44,200 nt of DNA, from the NCBI GenBank assembly GCA_964561825.1, contig CAZLSB010000004.1:1-44200 (forward strand), read 5' to 3'. The notes beneath the pieces were generated by a model. The model was given only the letters and a program-made list of their open reading frames with translations. It did no database searches and was not told the origin of the DNA. The position numbers were made by a program, and so were the translations under genes. Below, in pieces: positions 34,222-43,029 of this stretch (positions within the stretch are counted from its first letter, which is position 1; the number at the start of each line of letters is the position of its first letter). This DNA is from JADKFD01 sp964561825 (GTDB lineage Bacteria; Pseudomonadota; Gammaproteobacteria; Xanthomonadales; SZUA-5).

Positions 34222-34242
34222 GGGCGGGTTTCAAACCCGCCC
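34222..34242 (+). other. Hairpin between sdhA and sdhB
   Basis: GGGCGGGTTT and AAACCCGCCC are perfect inverse copies around a single C; in RNA this gives a seven-pair GC stem with a TTTCAAA loop. It lies 8 bases after the sdhA stop and 18 before the sdhB start. It may tune the relative amounts of the two transcripts' ends. Confidence 0.65.
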
Positions 34243-34258
34243 AATAGAGGCAGTAGAA

Positions 34259-35047
34259 ATGGCCCAATTCACGCTCCCGAAGAACTCTAAGATCACCAAG
34301 GGCAAGCACTTTGCCGCCAAGCCGGGTGGTGCGCAAAAGTTGCGTCAGTTCAAAATTTATCGCTACGATCCAGATAGCGGCGCTAATCCACGCACGGATA
34401 CTTATGAGGTTGATTTGGCCAGCTGTGGGCCGATGGTTCTCGATGCGCTGATTAAGATCAAAAATGAGATTGATCCAACGCTCACCTTCCGACGTTCTTG
34501 CCGGGAGGGCATTTGCGGTTCGTGTGCGATGAATATCGACGGCACTAATACGCTGGCGTGCACCAAGGCCATCGGCGACGTATCGGGCGATGTGAAGATT
34601 TATCCTTTGCCGCATATGCCGGTAGTCAAAGACTTGGTGCCGGATCTGACCCAGTTTTATGCGCAATACGCGTCGATTAAGCCGTGGATTCGCACTCAGA
34701 CTTCGCCGCCACCGGATAAAGAGCGCCTGCAATCGCCGCAAGATCGCAAACTGCTCGATGGCTTGTATGAGTGCATAATGTGCGCATGTTGCAGCACTTC
34801 TTGCCCAAGTTATTGGTGGAATGGCGATCGTTATCTGGGTCCGGCGGTTTTGTTGCAGGCCTATCGATGGATAGTAGATAGCCGTGACGAGGATACCGGC
34901 GCGCGGCTGGACGATCTGGAAGATCCCTTCCGTTTGTATCGCTGCCACACCATCATGAATTGCACCAAAACCTGTCCGAAGGGCCTCAATCCGGCCAAAG
35001 CAATCGCCGAGATCAAAAAGGCGATGATTGCGCGGCGCTCCGTGTAA
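34259..35047 (+). CDS. sdhB: Succinate dehydrogenase iron-sulfur subunit
   Basis: This 262-residue electron-transfer subunit carries three iron-sulfur clusters. The 2Fe-2S site is CREGICGSCAMNIDGTNTLA followed by C. The 4Fe-4S and 3Fe-4S sites are formed by CIMCACCSTSCP and CHTIMNCTKTCPKGLNP. ATG 34259 follows AGGCAG. The C-terminus IAEIKKAMIARRSV is typical. sdhE begins about 50 bases further on. Confidence 0.97.
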   Translation: MAQFTLPKNSKITKGKHFAAKPGGAQKLRQFKIYRYDPDSGANPRTDTYEVDLASCGPMVLDALIKIKNEIDPTLTFRRSCREGICGSCAMNIDGTNTLACTKAIGDVSGDVKIYPLPHMPVVKDLVPDLTQFYAQYASIKPWIRTQTSPPPDKERLQSPQDRKLLDGLYECIMCACCSTSCPSYWWNGDRYLGPAVLLQAYRWIVDSRDEDTGARLDDLEDPFRLYRCHTIMNCTKTCPKGLNPAKAIAEIKKAMIARRSV

Positions 35048-35099
35048 TGCCGGGTTTTCGATCCAATTTGTTTCTGAACAGCGATTTAGGCGGCGGCGG

Positions 35100-35369
35100 G
35101 TGAGCGGCACGGCGGGTGAAGATCTCGCCGCGCTGGTGCGCCAGTTGCGCTGGCAATGTCGACGTGGCATGAAAGAGTTGGACTTCGTGCTAGTGCGCTA
35201 TTTGGACGGGCACTTCATCTCAGCGTCAGACGCTGAGCGGCATAACTTCGTACGTTTGCTGGCCATGGAAGACGACCAGCTCTGGGCCCTGTTGTTAGGC
35301 CGCAGCCACTCGGAGGAAGCGGAACTCAATGCTCTCGTCCAGCGTTTACGCCACACCGATCGACATTGA
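35100..35369 (+). CDS. sdhE: FAD assembly factor SdhE
   Basis: This 89-residue soluble protein promotes covalent flavin attachment to SdhA. The RGxxE motif is present in CRRGMKELDFVLVRYL, followed by the usual acidic helix segment AMEDDQLWALLLG. The start is taken as GTG 35100 (VSGTAGEDLAALVRQLRWQ). The longer open frame overlaps sdhB and shows no similarity. It overlaps the next gene by 41 bases. Confidence 0.9.
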   Translation: MSGTAGEDLAALVRQLRWQCRRGMKELDFVLVRYLDGHFISASDAERHNFVRLLAMEDDQLWALLLGRSHSEEAELNALVQRLRHTDRH

Positions 35370-35784
35370 TTTGCGACCTGGATTCTGGGAGCGCGGGATT
35401 TTGTTAGTTGCACTGACGGCAGCACTATTGGCCTTAGGCCGCGCGCAATTGCCGATTTGGGCCATGCTATTGGCGGTGCTGTTGGTCGTGCTGATCGCCG
35501 CGCGCGAATGGCGGCACGCCATTGCGCGACCCACAAAGATCAGATTGTATGCCGATGGCAATATCGAATTCAGTAAGCGTGGCGAGCTTAGCCCGCAAGC
35601 GGCGAATCTGCTGCAGTCTTCGCGATTTCTGGGTCTAGTTCAGCTGCATTTTGAAGGCAGCGGCGGTGATAAACATGCATGCATGGTGTTTCCGGATCGA
35701 ATTAACAGCGAGCTGCAGCATCGACTGCGTCTTTGGCTGGCTGTGCATCGCCCCAGTCCAGCATTATTCGTTGGTGCGGCATGA
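35329..35784 (+). CDS. YgfX-like membrane protein (CptA-type)
   Basis: This 151-residue protein has two adjacent spans near the N-terminus (GILLVALTAALLALGRAQ and IWAMLLAVLLVVLIAA) and a cytoplasmic tail (KIRLYADGNIEFSKRGE, LQSSRFLGLVQLHFEG). Placement directly after sdhE matches the sdhE-ygfX pair of other gammaproteobacteria. YgfX has been described as a toxin-like inhibitor of cell division, with SdhE proposed as partner; that role is debated. ATG 35329 lies within sdhE. The stop overlaps the next gene as ATGA. Confidence 0.7.
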   Translation: MLSSSVYATPIDIDLRPGFWERGILLVALTAALLALGRAQLPIWAMLLAVLLVVLIAAREWRHAIARPTKIRLYADGNIEFSKRGELSPQAANLLQSSRFLGLVQLHFEGSGGDKHACMVFPDRINSELQHRLRLWLAVHRPSPALFVGAA

Positions 35785-37031
35785 AACTCTTTCATCCGCT
35801 GTCGATTGCCATTGGGCTGCGTTACACCGGCGCTAAACGACGCAATCATTTTATTTCGTTTATCTCATTGGTTTCGATGTTGGGCATTGCCTTGGGGGTT
35901 AGTGCACTCATCGTTGTCATTTCAGTGATGAATGGTTTTGAGCAAGAATTACGGTCGCGCATACTTGGCATGGTTTCACACGCGACCATTACTGCGTTTG
36001 GTGATAATGTCAGTGATTGGCCCGCCTTGGTCGACGCGGCTCGGCTTGATCCGCATGTGGTCGGTGCGGCGCCGTACATCGAACGCGAAGGCATGCTGCA
36101 AGCCAAGCGCATTAGTGGCGCGATGATTCGCGGCGTGCTGCCGGATTTGGAGGACAGTGTTTCCGAGGTCGGCGCGAGTACTAAAATCGGCAGTTTTGAC
36201 CTGCTGGAGCCTGGTAAATACCGAATAGTCCTGGGCGCTGAGCTGGCGCATACCTTGGGCGTGACCTTGGGTGATCAGGTGACACTGATGGCGCCTCAAA
36301 TGCGTGCCACGCCGATTGGCGTCATACCGCAAATGCGGCGCTTTCAAATTGTCGGATTATTTGAAGTCGGTATGTATGAATATGACCGCAGTTTTGCGTT
36401 CATTCACCTGCAAGACGCGGCAAAGTTGTTTCGCGAAGGCGAGGGTGTCACCGGCGTTCGACTCAAACTGGATGATATGTTTCAAGCCTGGCGAGTGGCG
36501 CAGAATTTGACCACGCGCTTGGATGGCCTGTACAGCGTGCGTGACTGGACCCAGCAGCACAGCAATTTCTTTCGCGCGGTGAAGACCGAAAAGTTAGTGA
36601 TGTTTATTATTCTGTCGCTCATTGTCGCAGTTGCGGCATTTAATTTGGTATCCACATTGGTCATGGTGGTGACTGATAAACAGGCAGATATCGCCATTTT
36701 GCGCACACTGGGCGCGAGTCCAAAACTGGTTATGACCGTATTTATGGTGCAAGGCTTGGCGGTGGGCGTCATTGGCACTTTACTGGGATTGTTGTTTGGC
36801 GTGGTTATTGCCAGTCATATCCACGTGATTGTGCCTTTTCTGGAAAGTCTGTTTGGTTTTCAGGCCATGCCGGGCGATATTTATTACATCAGCTCGGTGC
36901 CCTCAGAATTACGCTGGCCCGATGTCGGCCGAATTGGCATGTTGTCGGTAGTATTTGCTGTCGTCGCCACCGTATATCCGGCGTGGCGTGCGGCGCGCAC
37001 GCAACCGGCGCAGGCGCTTCGTTATGAGTGA
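35781..37031 (+). CDS. LolC/E-family lipoprotein-releasing permease
   Basis: This 416-residue inner-membrane permease extracts outer-membrane lipoproteins for transfer to LolA. It has the FtsX-like four-span plan: LVSMLGIALGVSALIVVISV, a large periplasmic domain at about 60-270, then LVMFIILSLIVAVAAFNLVS, VMTVFMVQGLAVGVIGTLLG and IGMLSVVFAVVATVYPAW. MNGFEQELRSRIL and AILRTLGASP are family signatures. Only one LolC/E gene is present before lolD, so the complex probably has two copies of this subunit (LolF-type). ATG 35781 overlaps the preceding stop. Confidence 0.9.
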   Translation: MKLFHPLSIAIGLRYTGAKRRNHFISFISLVSMLGIALGVSALIVVISVMNGFEQELRSRILGMVSHATITAFGDNVSDWPALVDAARLDPHVVGAAPYIEREGMLQAKRISGAMIRGVLPDLEDSVSEVGASTKIGSFDLLEPGKYRIVLGAELAHTLGVTLGDQVTLMAPQMRATPIGVIPQMRRFQIVGLFEVGMYEYDRSFAFIHLQDAAKLFREGEGVTGVRLKLDDMFQAWRVAQNLTTRLDGLYSVRDWTQQHSNFFRAVKTEKLVMFIILSLIVAVAAFNLVSTLVMVVTDKQADIAILRTLGASPKLVMTVFMVQGLAVGVIGTLLGLLFGVVIASHIHVIVPFLESLFGFQAMPGDIYYISSVPSELRWPDVGRIGMLSVVFAVVATVYPAWRAARTQPAQALRYE

Positions 37032-37710
37032 TGCCGTGATTGCAGCGAGCGGAATTGCCAAGGTGTATGCCGAGGGTGATTTACGTGTCGAAGTCCTCAG
37101 TGATGCTTCGCTATCGGTCGCACGAGGCGAAAGTGTCGCGATCATCGGCACTTCCGGCGCTGGAAAAAGTACTTTGCTACATATCCTGGGCGGATTGGAC
37201 CTGCCGAGCCGTGGCGAAGTGACGGTGCTGGGTCAGCAAATGTCGCGATTATCAGATCGTGAACGTGGTCGCTTGCGCAATCAGGCGCTGGGTTTTGTCT
37301 ATCAGTTTCATCACTTGTTGCCGGAATTCACCGCGCTGGAAAACGTCGCAATGCCGCTGTTGATTGGTGGCATGTCGGTAATTGAGGCCAGCGAACGCGC
37401 TGAGGCATTGCTCGGCAGGGTGGGTTTGGGTGAACGTGCGCGGCACAAACCCAGTGAGCTATCCGGTGGTGAGCGTCAACGCGCGGCCGTCGCGCGCGCT
37501 TTGGTGACCAGGCCGGCGTGCGTGCTGGGCGACGAACCCACTGGCAATTTGGATGAACGGACCGCGGCGCAGGTGTATGCGCTGATGCTGGAGTTAAATC
37601 GGGAAATTGGCACCAGTCTGGTGATCGTAACCCATGATCGGCGCTTGGCGGCGCGCATGGATCGCGTGTTGGAATTACGTGGCGGTCGGCTGGCGCCGGC
37701 CGAAACCTGA
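37024..37710 (+). CDS. lolD: Lipoprotein-releasing ABC ATPase LolD
   Basis: This 228-residue ATPase powers the Lol permease. Walker A is GTSGAGKST, the signature LSGGERQR, Walker B VLGDEPTGNLD, and the LolD/MacB-type GFVYQFHHLLPEFTALENVA follows Walker A. The start ATG 37024 overlaps the permease stop by eight bases. comEC begins 12 bases after the stop. Confidence 0.94.
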   Translation: MSDAVIAASGIAKVYAEGDLRVEVLSDASLSVARGESVAIIGTSGAGKSTLLHILGGLDLPSRGEVTVLGQQMSRLSDRERGRLRNQALGFVYQFHHLLPEFTALENVAMPLLIGGMSVIEASERAEALLGRVGLGERARHKPSELSGGERQRAAVARALVTRPACVLGDEPTGNLDERTAAQVYALMLELNREIGTSLVIVTHDRRLAARMDRVLELRGGRLAPAET

Positions 37711-37722
37711 CCCTTCGCAGCC

Positions 37723-40116
37723 GTGGGCGCTTTTCGACTGCTGCCCGTCCACGGTTTTGGTTTTGCCGCAGGCGCCAGTTGGGTCTTGCTGCTGGCCGAT
37801 TTGCCCGCGTTTTCGACCTTAGTCGCGCTGCTGGCGCTGGCATTGGTGGCGCAGCTTTGGGTTCTGCGGTCCGCTGCGCAAGCACCCGGACCTGATCCCT
37901 CGCACCTTGCCGCGCCGCGATTTGGCGGACAAACCCCGCTCCTGTCGCAAACCTTGGCCTTTTGCTGTGCGTTGTTGATGGGTTTTGTGTACGCCTGCGT
38001 GGTGGGTGAACAGCGTTATGCGCAGCGTTTGGCGCCTGAGCTGCAAGGCCAGGATTTACCGGTGGTAGGAACGGTGGTGGGTTTGCCGACGCGCGAGGGC
38101 CGTGCATCACGCTTTGATTTGGCCTTGGTGGCGGGTGATTTGGCGCTGCCAGAGCGGATTCGTGTGTCTTGGTATGAACAGCAAATCTCGGTCAGTCCGG
38201 GCGACTGTTTGCAGGTGATCGTGCGTTTAAAGCGCCCGCATGGCTTGGTGAATCCGGCCGGTTTTGATTTTGAACGCTATGCGCTGGCGGCGAATATTGG
38301 CGCGACGGGTTACATCGTGCGCCGGGTGGCAACCGAATCGCGGCCGGATGTTGCAGCCTGCCGCGCGACGGCCCGCATCGACGCCATTCGTGCGCACATT
38401 GCTGAGCGTTTTGATCTGGCGCTGCCGCCGGGTCGGATTCGGGCGACCGCCAAAGCGCTCGCCATCGGTGACACCCGCGAGTTGGACGAGCGTGCCTGGG
38501 ATTTGTTTCGCGCCACTGGCACCAGCCATTTGATCGCGATTTCTGGTCTGCACGTGGGTTTGGCGGCGGCGCTCGGTGGTGGCTTGGTTTGGTTGGTTTA
38601 TTGGCTGTTGCCGGTGCTGGCCTTGCGAGTGCCCAGGCCGCAGGCGATGGCACTTGGCGCCTTAATGACGGCTGCCCTTTACGCGGCTCTGGCCGGGTTC
38701 ACGCTGCCCACGCAACGCACGGTGCTGACCATTGCGGCGATGTTGGCGGGGGTTTTGACGCGCCGTGAGTTGGGTTGGTGGACACGTTATGCGCTGGCCT
38801 TGTTTGCCGTGCTGCTGCTGGACCCTTTGGCGCCACTCACCGCTGGCTTTTGGCTGTCCTTCGGCGCGGTTGCTTGGTTAATCTTGGCTTTTAGCGGCCG
38901 CTGGCGGCGTGAATCGGCCTGGCGCATGTGGGTTTTGCCGCAATTAGGATTATCGATTGCGCTGTTGCCGATGGGTTTGGCGTTTTTTCAGCAGACCAGC
39001 CTAGCGGCGCCTTTGGTGAATCTGCTCGCCGTGCCCTATGTCACCTTCCTGGTGGTTCCGGTTTTGCTGGCCGCGCTGGTACTCTGGCCGATCGCAGCGG
39101 CAAGCACGGGAGCGCTGCAGTTGGCGGCTTGGCTGCTGGCTGGATTTGATGGGCTGATCGTCGTTGCTGCCGCTTGGCCGGCCGCGCGGCTGGCCCTGCC
39201 GGCACCGTCGTTCATCGTCTGGTGTTTAGCGCTGTGGGGTAGCTTGTGGCTGCTTGCGCCGCGCGGCTGGCCGGGGCGCTGGTTGGGCGTTTTTGGATTG
39301 TTGCCTCTGCTGGCGCCGCGTGTTGAGGCGCCCAACCCCGGTGAATTTGTGCTGACGGTGCTGGATGTCGGACAAGGCCAAGCGGTGCTGGTGCGCACCG
39401 CGCAACATGCGCTGTTGATCGATACCGGTCCGGGATTTGCTGAAGGGGGTGATCTCGGGGATCGGGTATTAGTGCCCAGTTTGGCGCAGTTGGGTGTGGC
39501 GCGATTAGATCGTTTGGTCGTCAGCCACGACGATCTGGACCATGCGGGCGGTACCAAAAGTCTGCGTCGACGCCTGCTGATCGATCAAATATCCAGCTCG
39601 GCGCCGGCCACCATTGACGGCTCACAGTTGTGTGAAACGGGCCAGCACTGGCAATGGGACGCTGTGGCTTTTGAGATTCTGCACCCACCCGCCACGCTGC
39701 CTTATCTGGGCAATGAGAGTTCTTGCGTGGTGCGCATCAGCAGTGGCGCCGGTAGTGCTTTGATTCCCGGCGATATTGGCGAAATCATCGAGGGACGCCT
39801 GATTCGCGAGCAAGCCGCTAAGCTCGATGTCGATGTACTGGTGGCCGGCCACCACGGCAGCGCCGGTTCCAGTAGCGTGGATTTTCTGCGCGCCGTATCG
39901 CCGTCAGCCGTGTTGTATTCGGCCGGTTACCGCAACCGCTTTGCTTTTCCGCGCATCGAGGTGGTCAATCGGGTGCGCGAGTCAGGTGCCTCACAACACA
40001 ATAGTGCCGATCTAGGTGCCATCGAGGTGCGATTTACAGCGGCCGCGCCGATCGCGATTTCCAGCCAGCGTGAACAGCGCCGTTGGTGGCAGGAGCCGAT
40101 CGGCCAATTGCGCTAA
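37723..40116 (+). CDS. comEC: ComEC/Rec2 competence DNA-channel protein
   Basis: This 797-residue inner-membrane protein carries incoming single-stranded DNA across the membrane in natural transformation. The N-terminal part has two to three spans and an OB-like periplasmic domain (PVVGTVVGLPTREGRASRFD). The central competence domain has many spans and the signature TGTSHLIAISGLHVGLAAAL. The C-terminal MBL-fold domain, about 540-797, has VLDVGQGQAVLV, SHDDLDHAGGTKSL and VLVAGHHGSAGSSS. All three parts are complete, so it is not a remnant. Translation starts with GTG 37723. A DNA-uptake role is inferred. Pilus genes are not in the window. Confidence 0.93.
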   Translation: MGAFRLLPVHGFGFAAGASWVLLLADLPAFSTLVALLALALVAQLWVLRSAAQAPGPDPSHLAAPRFGGQTPLLSQTLAFCCALLMGFVYACVVGEQRYAQRLAPELQGQDLPVVGTVVGLPTREGRASRFDLALVAGDLALPERIRVSWYEQQISVSPGDCLQVIVRLKRPHGLVNPAGFDFERYALAANIGATGYIVRRVATESRPDVAACRATARIDAIRAHIAERFDLALPPGRIRATAKALAIGDTRELDERAWDLFRATGTSHLIAISGLHVGLAAALGGGLVWLVYWLLPVLALRVPRPQAMALGALMTAALYAALAGFTLPTQRTVLTIAAMLAGVLTRRELGWWTRYALALFAVLLLDPLAPLTAGFWLSFGAVAWLILAFSGRWRRESAWRMWVLPQLGLSIALLPMGLAFFQQTSLAAPLVNLLAVPYVTFLVVPVLLAALVLWPIAAASTGALQLAAWLLAGFDGLIVVAAAWPAARLALPAPSFIVWCLALWGSLWLLAPRGWPGRWLGVFGLLPLLAPRVEAPNPGEFVLTVLDVGQGQAVLVRTAQHALLIDTGPGFAEGGDLGDRVLVPSLAQLGVARLDRLVVSHDDLDHAGGTKSLRRRLLIDQISSSAPATIDGSQLCETGQHWQWDAVAFEILHPPATLPYLGNESSCVVRISSGAGSALIPGDIGEIIEGRLIREQAAKLDVDVLVAGHHGSAGSSSVDFLRAVSPSAVLYSAGYRNRFAFPRIEVVNRVRESGASQHNSADLGAIEVRFTAAAPIAISSQREQRRWWQEPIGQLR

Positions 40117-40208
40117 GGCATAGGTTGTTTTGAATTCAACCTCCGGCAGACTCACGGCAGGCCTTGTATGATCGCGCGCCTGATATGTTGGCTGATGTGA
40201 GGTCATTT

Positions 40209-40853
40209 GTGTTTGAGATTTTGAAGACCGGTGGCTGGGTCATGTTGCCCCTGGTACTGGCGTCGATCGCCATGGTTGGCATTATTCTGGAGCGCTTCTG
40301 GTCGTTGCGCAGCAGCGTGGTAGTGCCGTCCAAGTTGGGTGCTGAAGTGCGTGCCTGGGCACGCTCGGCGAAGATCGAACGCGATCATCTGGAAAAATTG
40401 CGCGGCAATTCGCCTTTGGGCTCGATTCTGGCGGCGATTGTCTCCCATCGGCAGCGATCGCGCGAAGTCCTACGCGAAAAGGCGGAAGACGCCGGCAGGA
40501 TCGCGGTGTACCGACTCAATCGCTATCTGAATGCCTTGGGCACCATCGCGATCATCTCGCCGTTGATGGGCCTGCTCGGTACCATTTCTGGTTTGATCCG
40601 TATGTTTTTGGTCATTACCACGGCCGGCATTGGTGACGCCAATGCGCTGGCGGGTGGTATTGGTGAAGCTTTGATCGCAACCGCTGCCGGTTTGTGCGTG
40701 GCGATCGTCGCCTATTTGTTCCACCGTTATTTCAAGGGTCGAGTGGGCGATCTGGCCGTCGAGTTGGAGCGTGAAGCGGCTTTGTTGATCGACAGCTTAG
40801 AGCATGCGCCCGAAGTGCTGCCGACGCCGGCGCCAGCGAGGGCTGCACGATGA
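40209..40853 (+). CDS. exbB: ExbB/TolQ/MotA-family proton channel protein
   Basis: This 214-residue inner-membrane protein is the larger subunit of an ExbB-ExbD or TolQ-TolR energiser. Spans are WVMLPLVLASIAMVGIILER, NALGTIAIISPLMGLLGTIS and EALIATAAGLCVAIVAYLF. The family signature around GLLGTISGLIRMF is intact. The start chosen is GTG 40209 (VFEILKTGGWVML), with GAGG six bases upstream and alignment with the usual N-terminus. ATG 40185 and TTG 40164 lie upstream in frame. The stop shares ATGA with exbD. Position between comEC and msbA is the conserved one. Confidence 0.88.
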   Translation: MFEILKTGGWVMLPLVLASIAMVGIILERFWSLRSSVVVPSKLGAEVRAWARSAKIERDHLEKLRGNSPLGSILAAIVSHRQRSREVLREKAEDAGRIAVYRLNRYLNALGTIAIISPLMGLLGTISGLIRMFLVITTAGIGDANALAGGIGEALIATAAGLCVAIVAYLFHRYFKGRVGDLAVELEREAALLIDSLEHAPEVLPTPAPARAAR

Positions 40854-41272
40854 AGTTCTCCACGCCGGACAACGACGATCCGGAGATCACCGTGATTCCG
40901 TTGATCGACGTGATCCTGGTGTTGCTGATCTTTTTCATGGTGACGGCCACGTTTGATCAAAACTCGCGCATCAAGGTGCAGTTGCCGCAGGCCAGCATGG
41001 AGGACAAAACTGAGAACGATCAACCTCTGATGCTGCAAATCGACGCGGAGGGGCGTTTTTTTGTCAACAACAATGAAGTGCTCAACGCCAGCATCGACAC
41101 CCTGAAAACCGCCCTGGAGCGATTGGGCGGCGATCCGGCGAGCAAATCGGTGATTCTGCGCGCCGACGCGCGCACGCAGCATCAATCGGTGGTCACCGCG
41201 ATGGACGCGTTGGCGCAGACCGGCTATCGCAATTTATCGATCGCGACCGTTCAAAGCAACGGCACGCCGTGA
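40850..41272 (+). CDS. exbD: ExbD/TolR-family energy-transduction protein
   Basis: This 140-residue protein has one span (IPLIDVILVLLIFFMVTATF) with the essential aspartate in PLIDVILVL, and a periplasmic domain ending in QTGYRNLSIATV. It partners ExbB. The start overlaps the exbB stop, and its own stop overlaps the msbA start (GTGA). TonB is not encoded nearby, so the pair's exact client is unknown; its conserved place before msbA-lpxK suggests a link to envelope biogenesis. Confidence 0.9.
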   Translation: MKFSTPDNDDPEITVIPLIDVILVLLIFFMVTATFDQNSRIKVQLPQASMEDKTENDQPLMLQIDAEGRFFVNNNEVLNASIDTLKTALERLGGDPASKSVILRADARTQHQSVVTAMDALAQTGYRNLSIATVQSNGTP

Positions 41273-43029
41273 ACCCCGTGGTGGGCTCCGAGGGCCTGTA
41301 CGCGCGCCTGTTGCCGTACGCCAAACCGCATTGGCTGGTGGCCTTGGGTGCGCTGTGCGGGATGATTTTGGAAGCCAGCGTGGCGGCGGGTTTTACCGCG
41401 CTGATGCAGCCCTTGTTGGACGACGCCTTGGGCGCGCGTTCGGCCAGTGTGATTGCCTGGTTGCCGTTGGCGATCATCGCTTTGTTTCTGGCGCGTGGTT
41501 TGGGTGTTTTTGTCGGCGATTACGGCATGGCGTGGATCAGTCGACGCATCATTGCTGATTTGCGCGCGCAGGTGTTTGACCGCTATTTGGTATTGCCATC
41601 GCGTTTTTTTGCCGAACATGCCAGCGGCGACGTGCTGTCTCGCTTGAGTTTTCAAGTGGAGCAGATTGGTCAGGCCTGCACCGAAGGCCTGAAAATCTGG
41701 GTTCTGGACAGTCTGATCATCATTGGTTTGCTCTGCGTGATGAGCTATTACAGTCCACAACTGACGCTGTCGGTTCTATTAGCCGGGCCGGCGATTGCGC
41801 TGGTCGTGCGGCTGGTATCCAAGCGCTATCGCGCGATTAGCCGACGGATTCAAACCTCGGTCGCCGACGTGACCCAAATCGGTCAAGACGTCATATTGGG
41901 CGAGCGCGAAATCAAGATTTACGGCGGCAAACAAGACGAAGCCGAGCGCTTCAGCACGGTTAACGAACACAATCGCCGCCAACATTTGAAAGTGGCGGCA
42001 ACCAATGCGCTCAGTTCAGCGCTGGTGCAAATTTTGGCGGCCAGCAGTTTGGCGCTAGTGGTGTATATGGCGACGCGGCCCGGCGAATTAGAGCGCTTAA
42101 CGCCCGGCGCATTTATGGCGTTCATGACGGCCATGTTGGCGATTTTGCCGTCATTAAAACGATTGACCAGCGCCCAGGCTATCGTTCAGCGCGGTTTGGC
42201 CGCCGCCGAATCGGTCTTTGCGATTCTCGATGAACCAAGCGAGCCCGACCAAGGACTATTGGCGCCCGAGCGGGTGCGCGGTGAAGTGCAATTTAGCGGC
42301 GTGTACCTGCGTTATCCAGGGCGCGACGATTACGCGTTACGCGGCATCGATCTGCATATCCAAGCGGGCGAGACCGTGGCACTGGTGGGTCGCTCGGGCA
42401 GCGGCAAGAGTTCCTTAGTCGCGCTGTTGGCGCGTTTTCTGGCGCCCGATCAAGGCAGTGTGTGTATCGATGGCGTGCCGCTTGATCAATATCAGCTGAC
42501 CGCGCTGCGCCAGCAACTGGCGCTGGTCAGCCAGCAAATCGTGTTATTCAACGACAGCGTGGCGCGCAATATTGCCTATGGCAGTTTGCGTCGTAGCAGC
42601 CGCGCGGCGATCGAAAGCGCGGCGCGCGCGGCGCATGCCTGGGAGTTCATCGAAGCGCTGCCGCAGGGTTTGGATAGCGTTATTGGCGAACGCGGTGCCG
42701 CGCTATCCGGTGGCCAGCGGCAACGTCTGGCGATTGCCCGCGCGCTATTAAAGGACGCGCCGATCCTGATTTTGGACGAGGCTACCTCGGCTTTGGATAA
42801 CGCGTCGGAACGCGCCGTGCAGCAGGCACTGCGCGCGGCGATGAGCGGCCGTACAACGATTGTTATCGCGCACCGATTGTCCACGGTTGAACAAGCCGAT
42901 CGCATCGTCGTCTTGGATGAGGGCCGGATTGTCGAGCAGGGCAGCCATCAGGCGCTGCTGGCGCGTGCGGGCATGTATGCGCAGCTGTATCGCTCGCGCG
43001 AGGACGGTGCCGATGCTGATTTCCCGTGA
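41269..43029 (+). CDS. msbA: Lipid A export ABC transporter MsbA
   Basis: This 586-residue half-transporter flips core-lipid A across the inner membrane. The N-terminal six-span domain covers about 1-310. The ATPase domain has Walker A VGRSGSGKSS (about 373-382), signature ALSGGQRQR, Walker B ILILDEATSALD and H-loop IAHRLSTV. Start GTG 41269 overlaps the exbD stop. Followed directly by lpxK, also a lipid A gene, in a 17-base overlap. Confidence 0.95.
   Translation: MNPVVGSEGLYARLLPYAKPHWLVALGALCGMILEASVAAGFTALMQPLLDDALGARSASVIAWLPLAIIALFLARGLGVFVGDYGMAWISRRIIADLRAQVFDRYLVLPSRFFAEHASGDVLSRLSFQVEQIGQACTEGLKIWVLDSLIIIGLLCVMSYYSPQLTLSVLLAGPAIALVVRLVSKRYRAISRRIQTSVADVTQIGQDVILGEREIKIYGGKQDEAERFSTVNEHNRRQHLKVAATNALSSALVQILAASSLALVVYMATRPGELERLTPGAFMAFMTAMLAILPSLKRLTSAQAIVQRGLAAAESVFAILDEPSEPDQGLLAPERVRGEVQFSGVYLRYPGRDDYALRGIDLHIQAGETVALVGRSGSGKSSLVALLARFLAPDQGSVCIDGVPLDQYQLTALRQQLALVSQQIVLFNDSVARNIAYGSLRRSSRAAIESAARAAHAWEFIEALPQGLDSVIGERGAALSGGQRQRLAIARALLKDAPILILDEATSALDNASERAVQQALRAAMSGRTTIVIAHRLSTVEQADRIVVLDEGRIVEQGSHQALLARAGMYAQLYRSREDGADADFP

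Noticed and set aside
34007..35170. 387-residue minus-strand open frame
   Set aside because: It is antisense to sdhA and sdhB and has no family features.
37328..38110. 260-residue minus-strand open frame rich in Pro, Ala and Arg
   Set aside because: It mirrors lolD and comEC, and the composition is typical of an antisense frame in GC-rich DNA.
40121..40141. AGGTTG...CAACCT inverted repeat before exbB as a further repeat family copy
   Set aside because: The arms are only six bases and the interior does not match any family; probably chance or a small local site.
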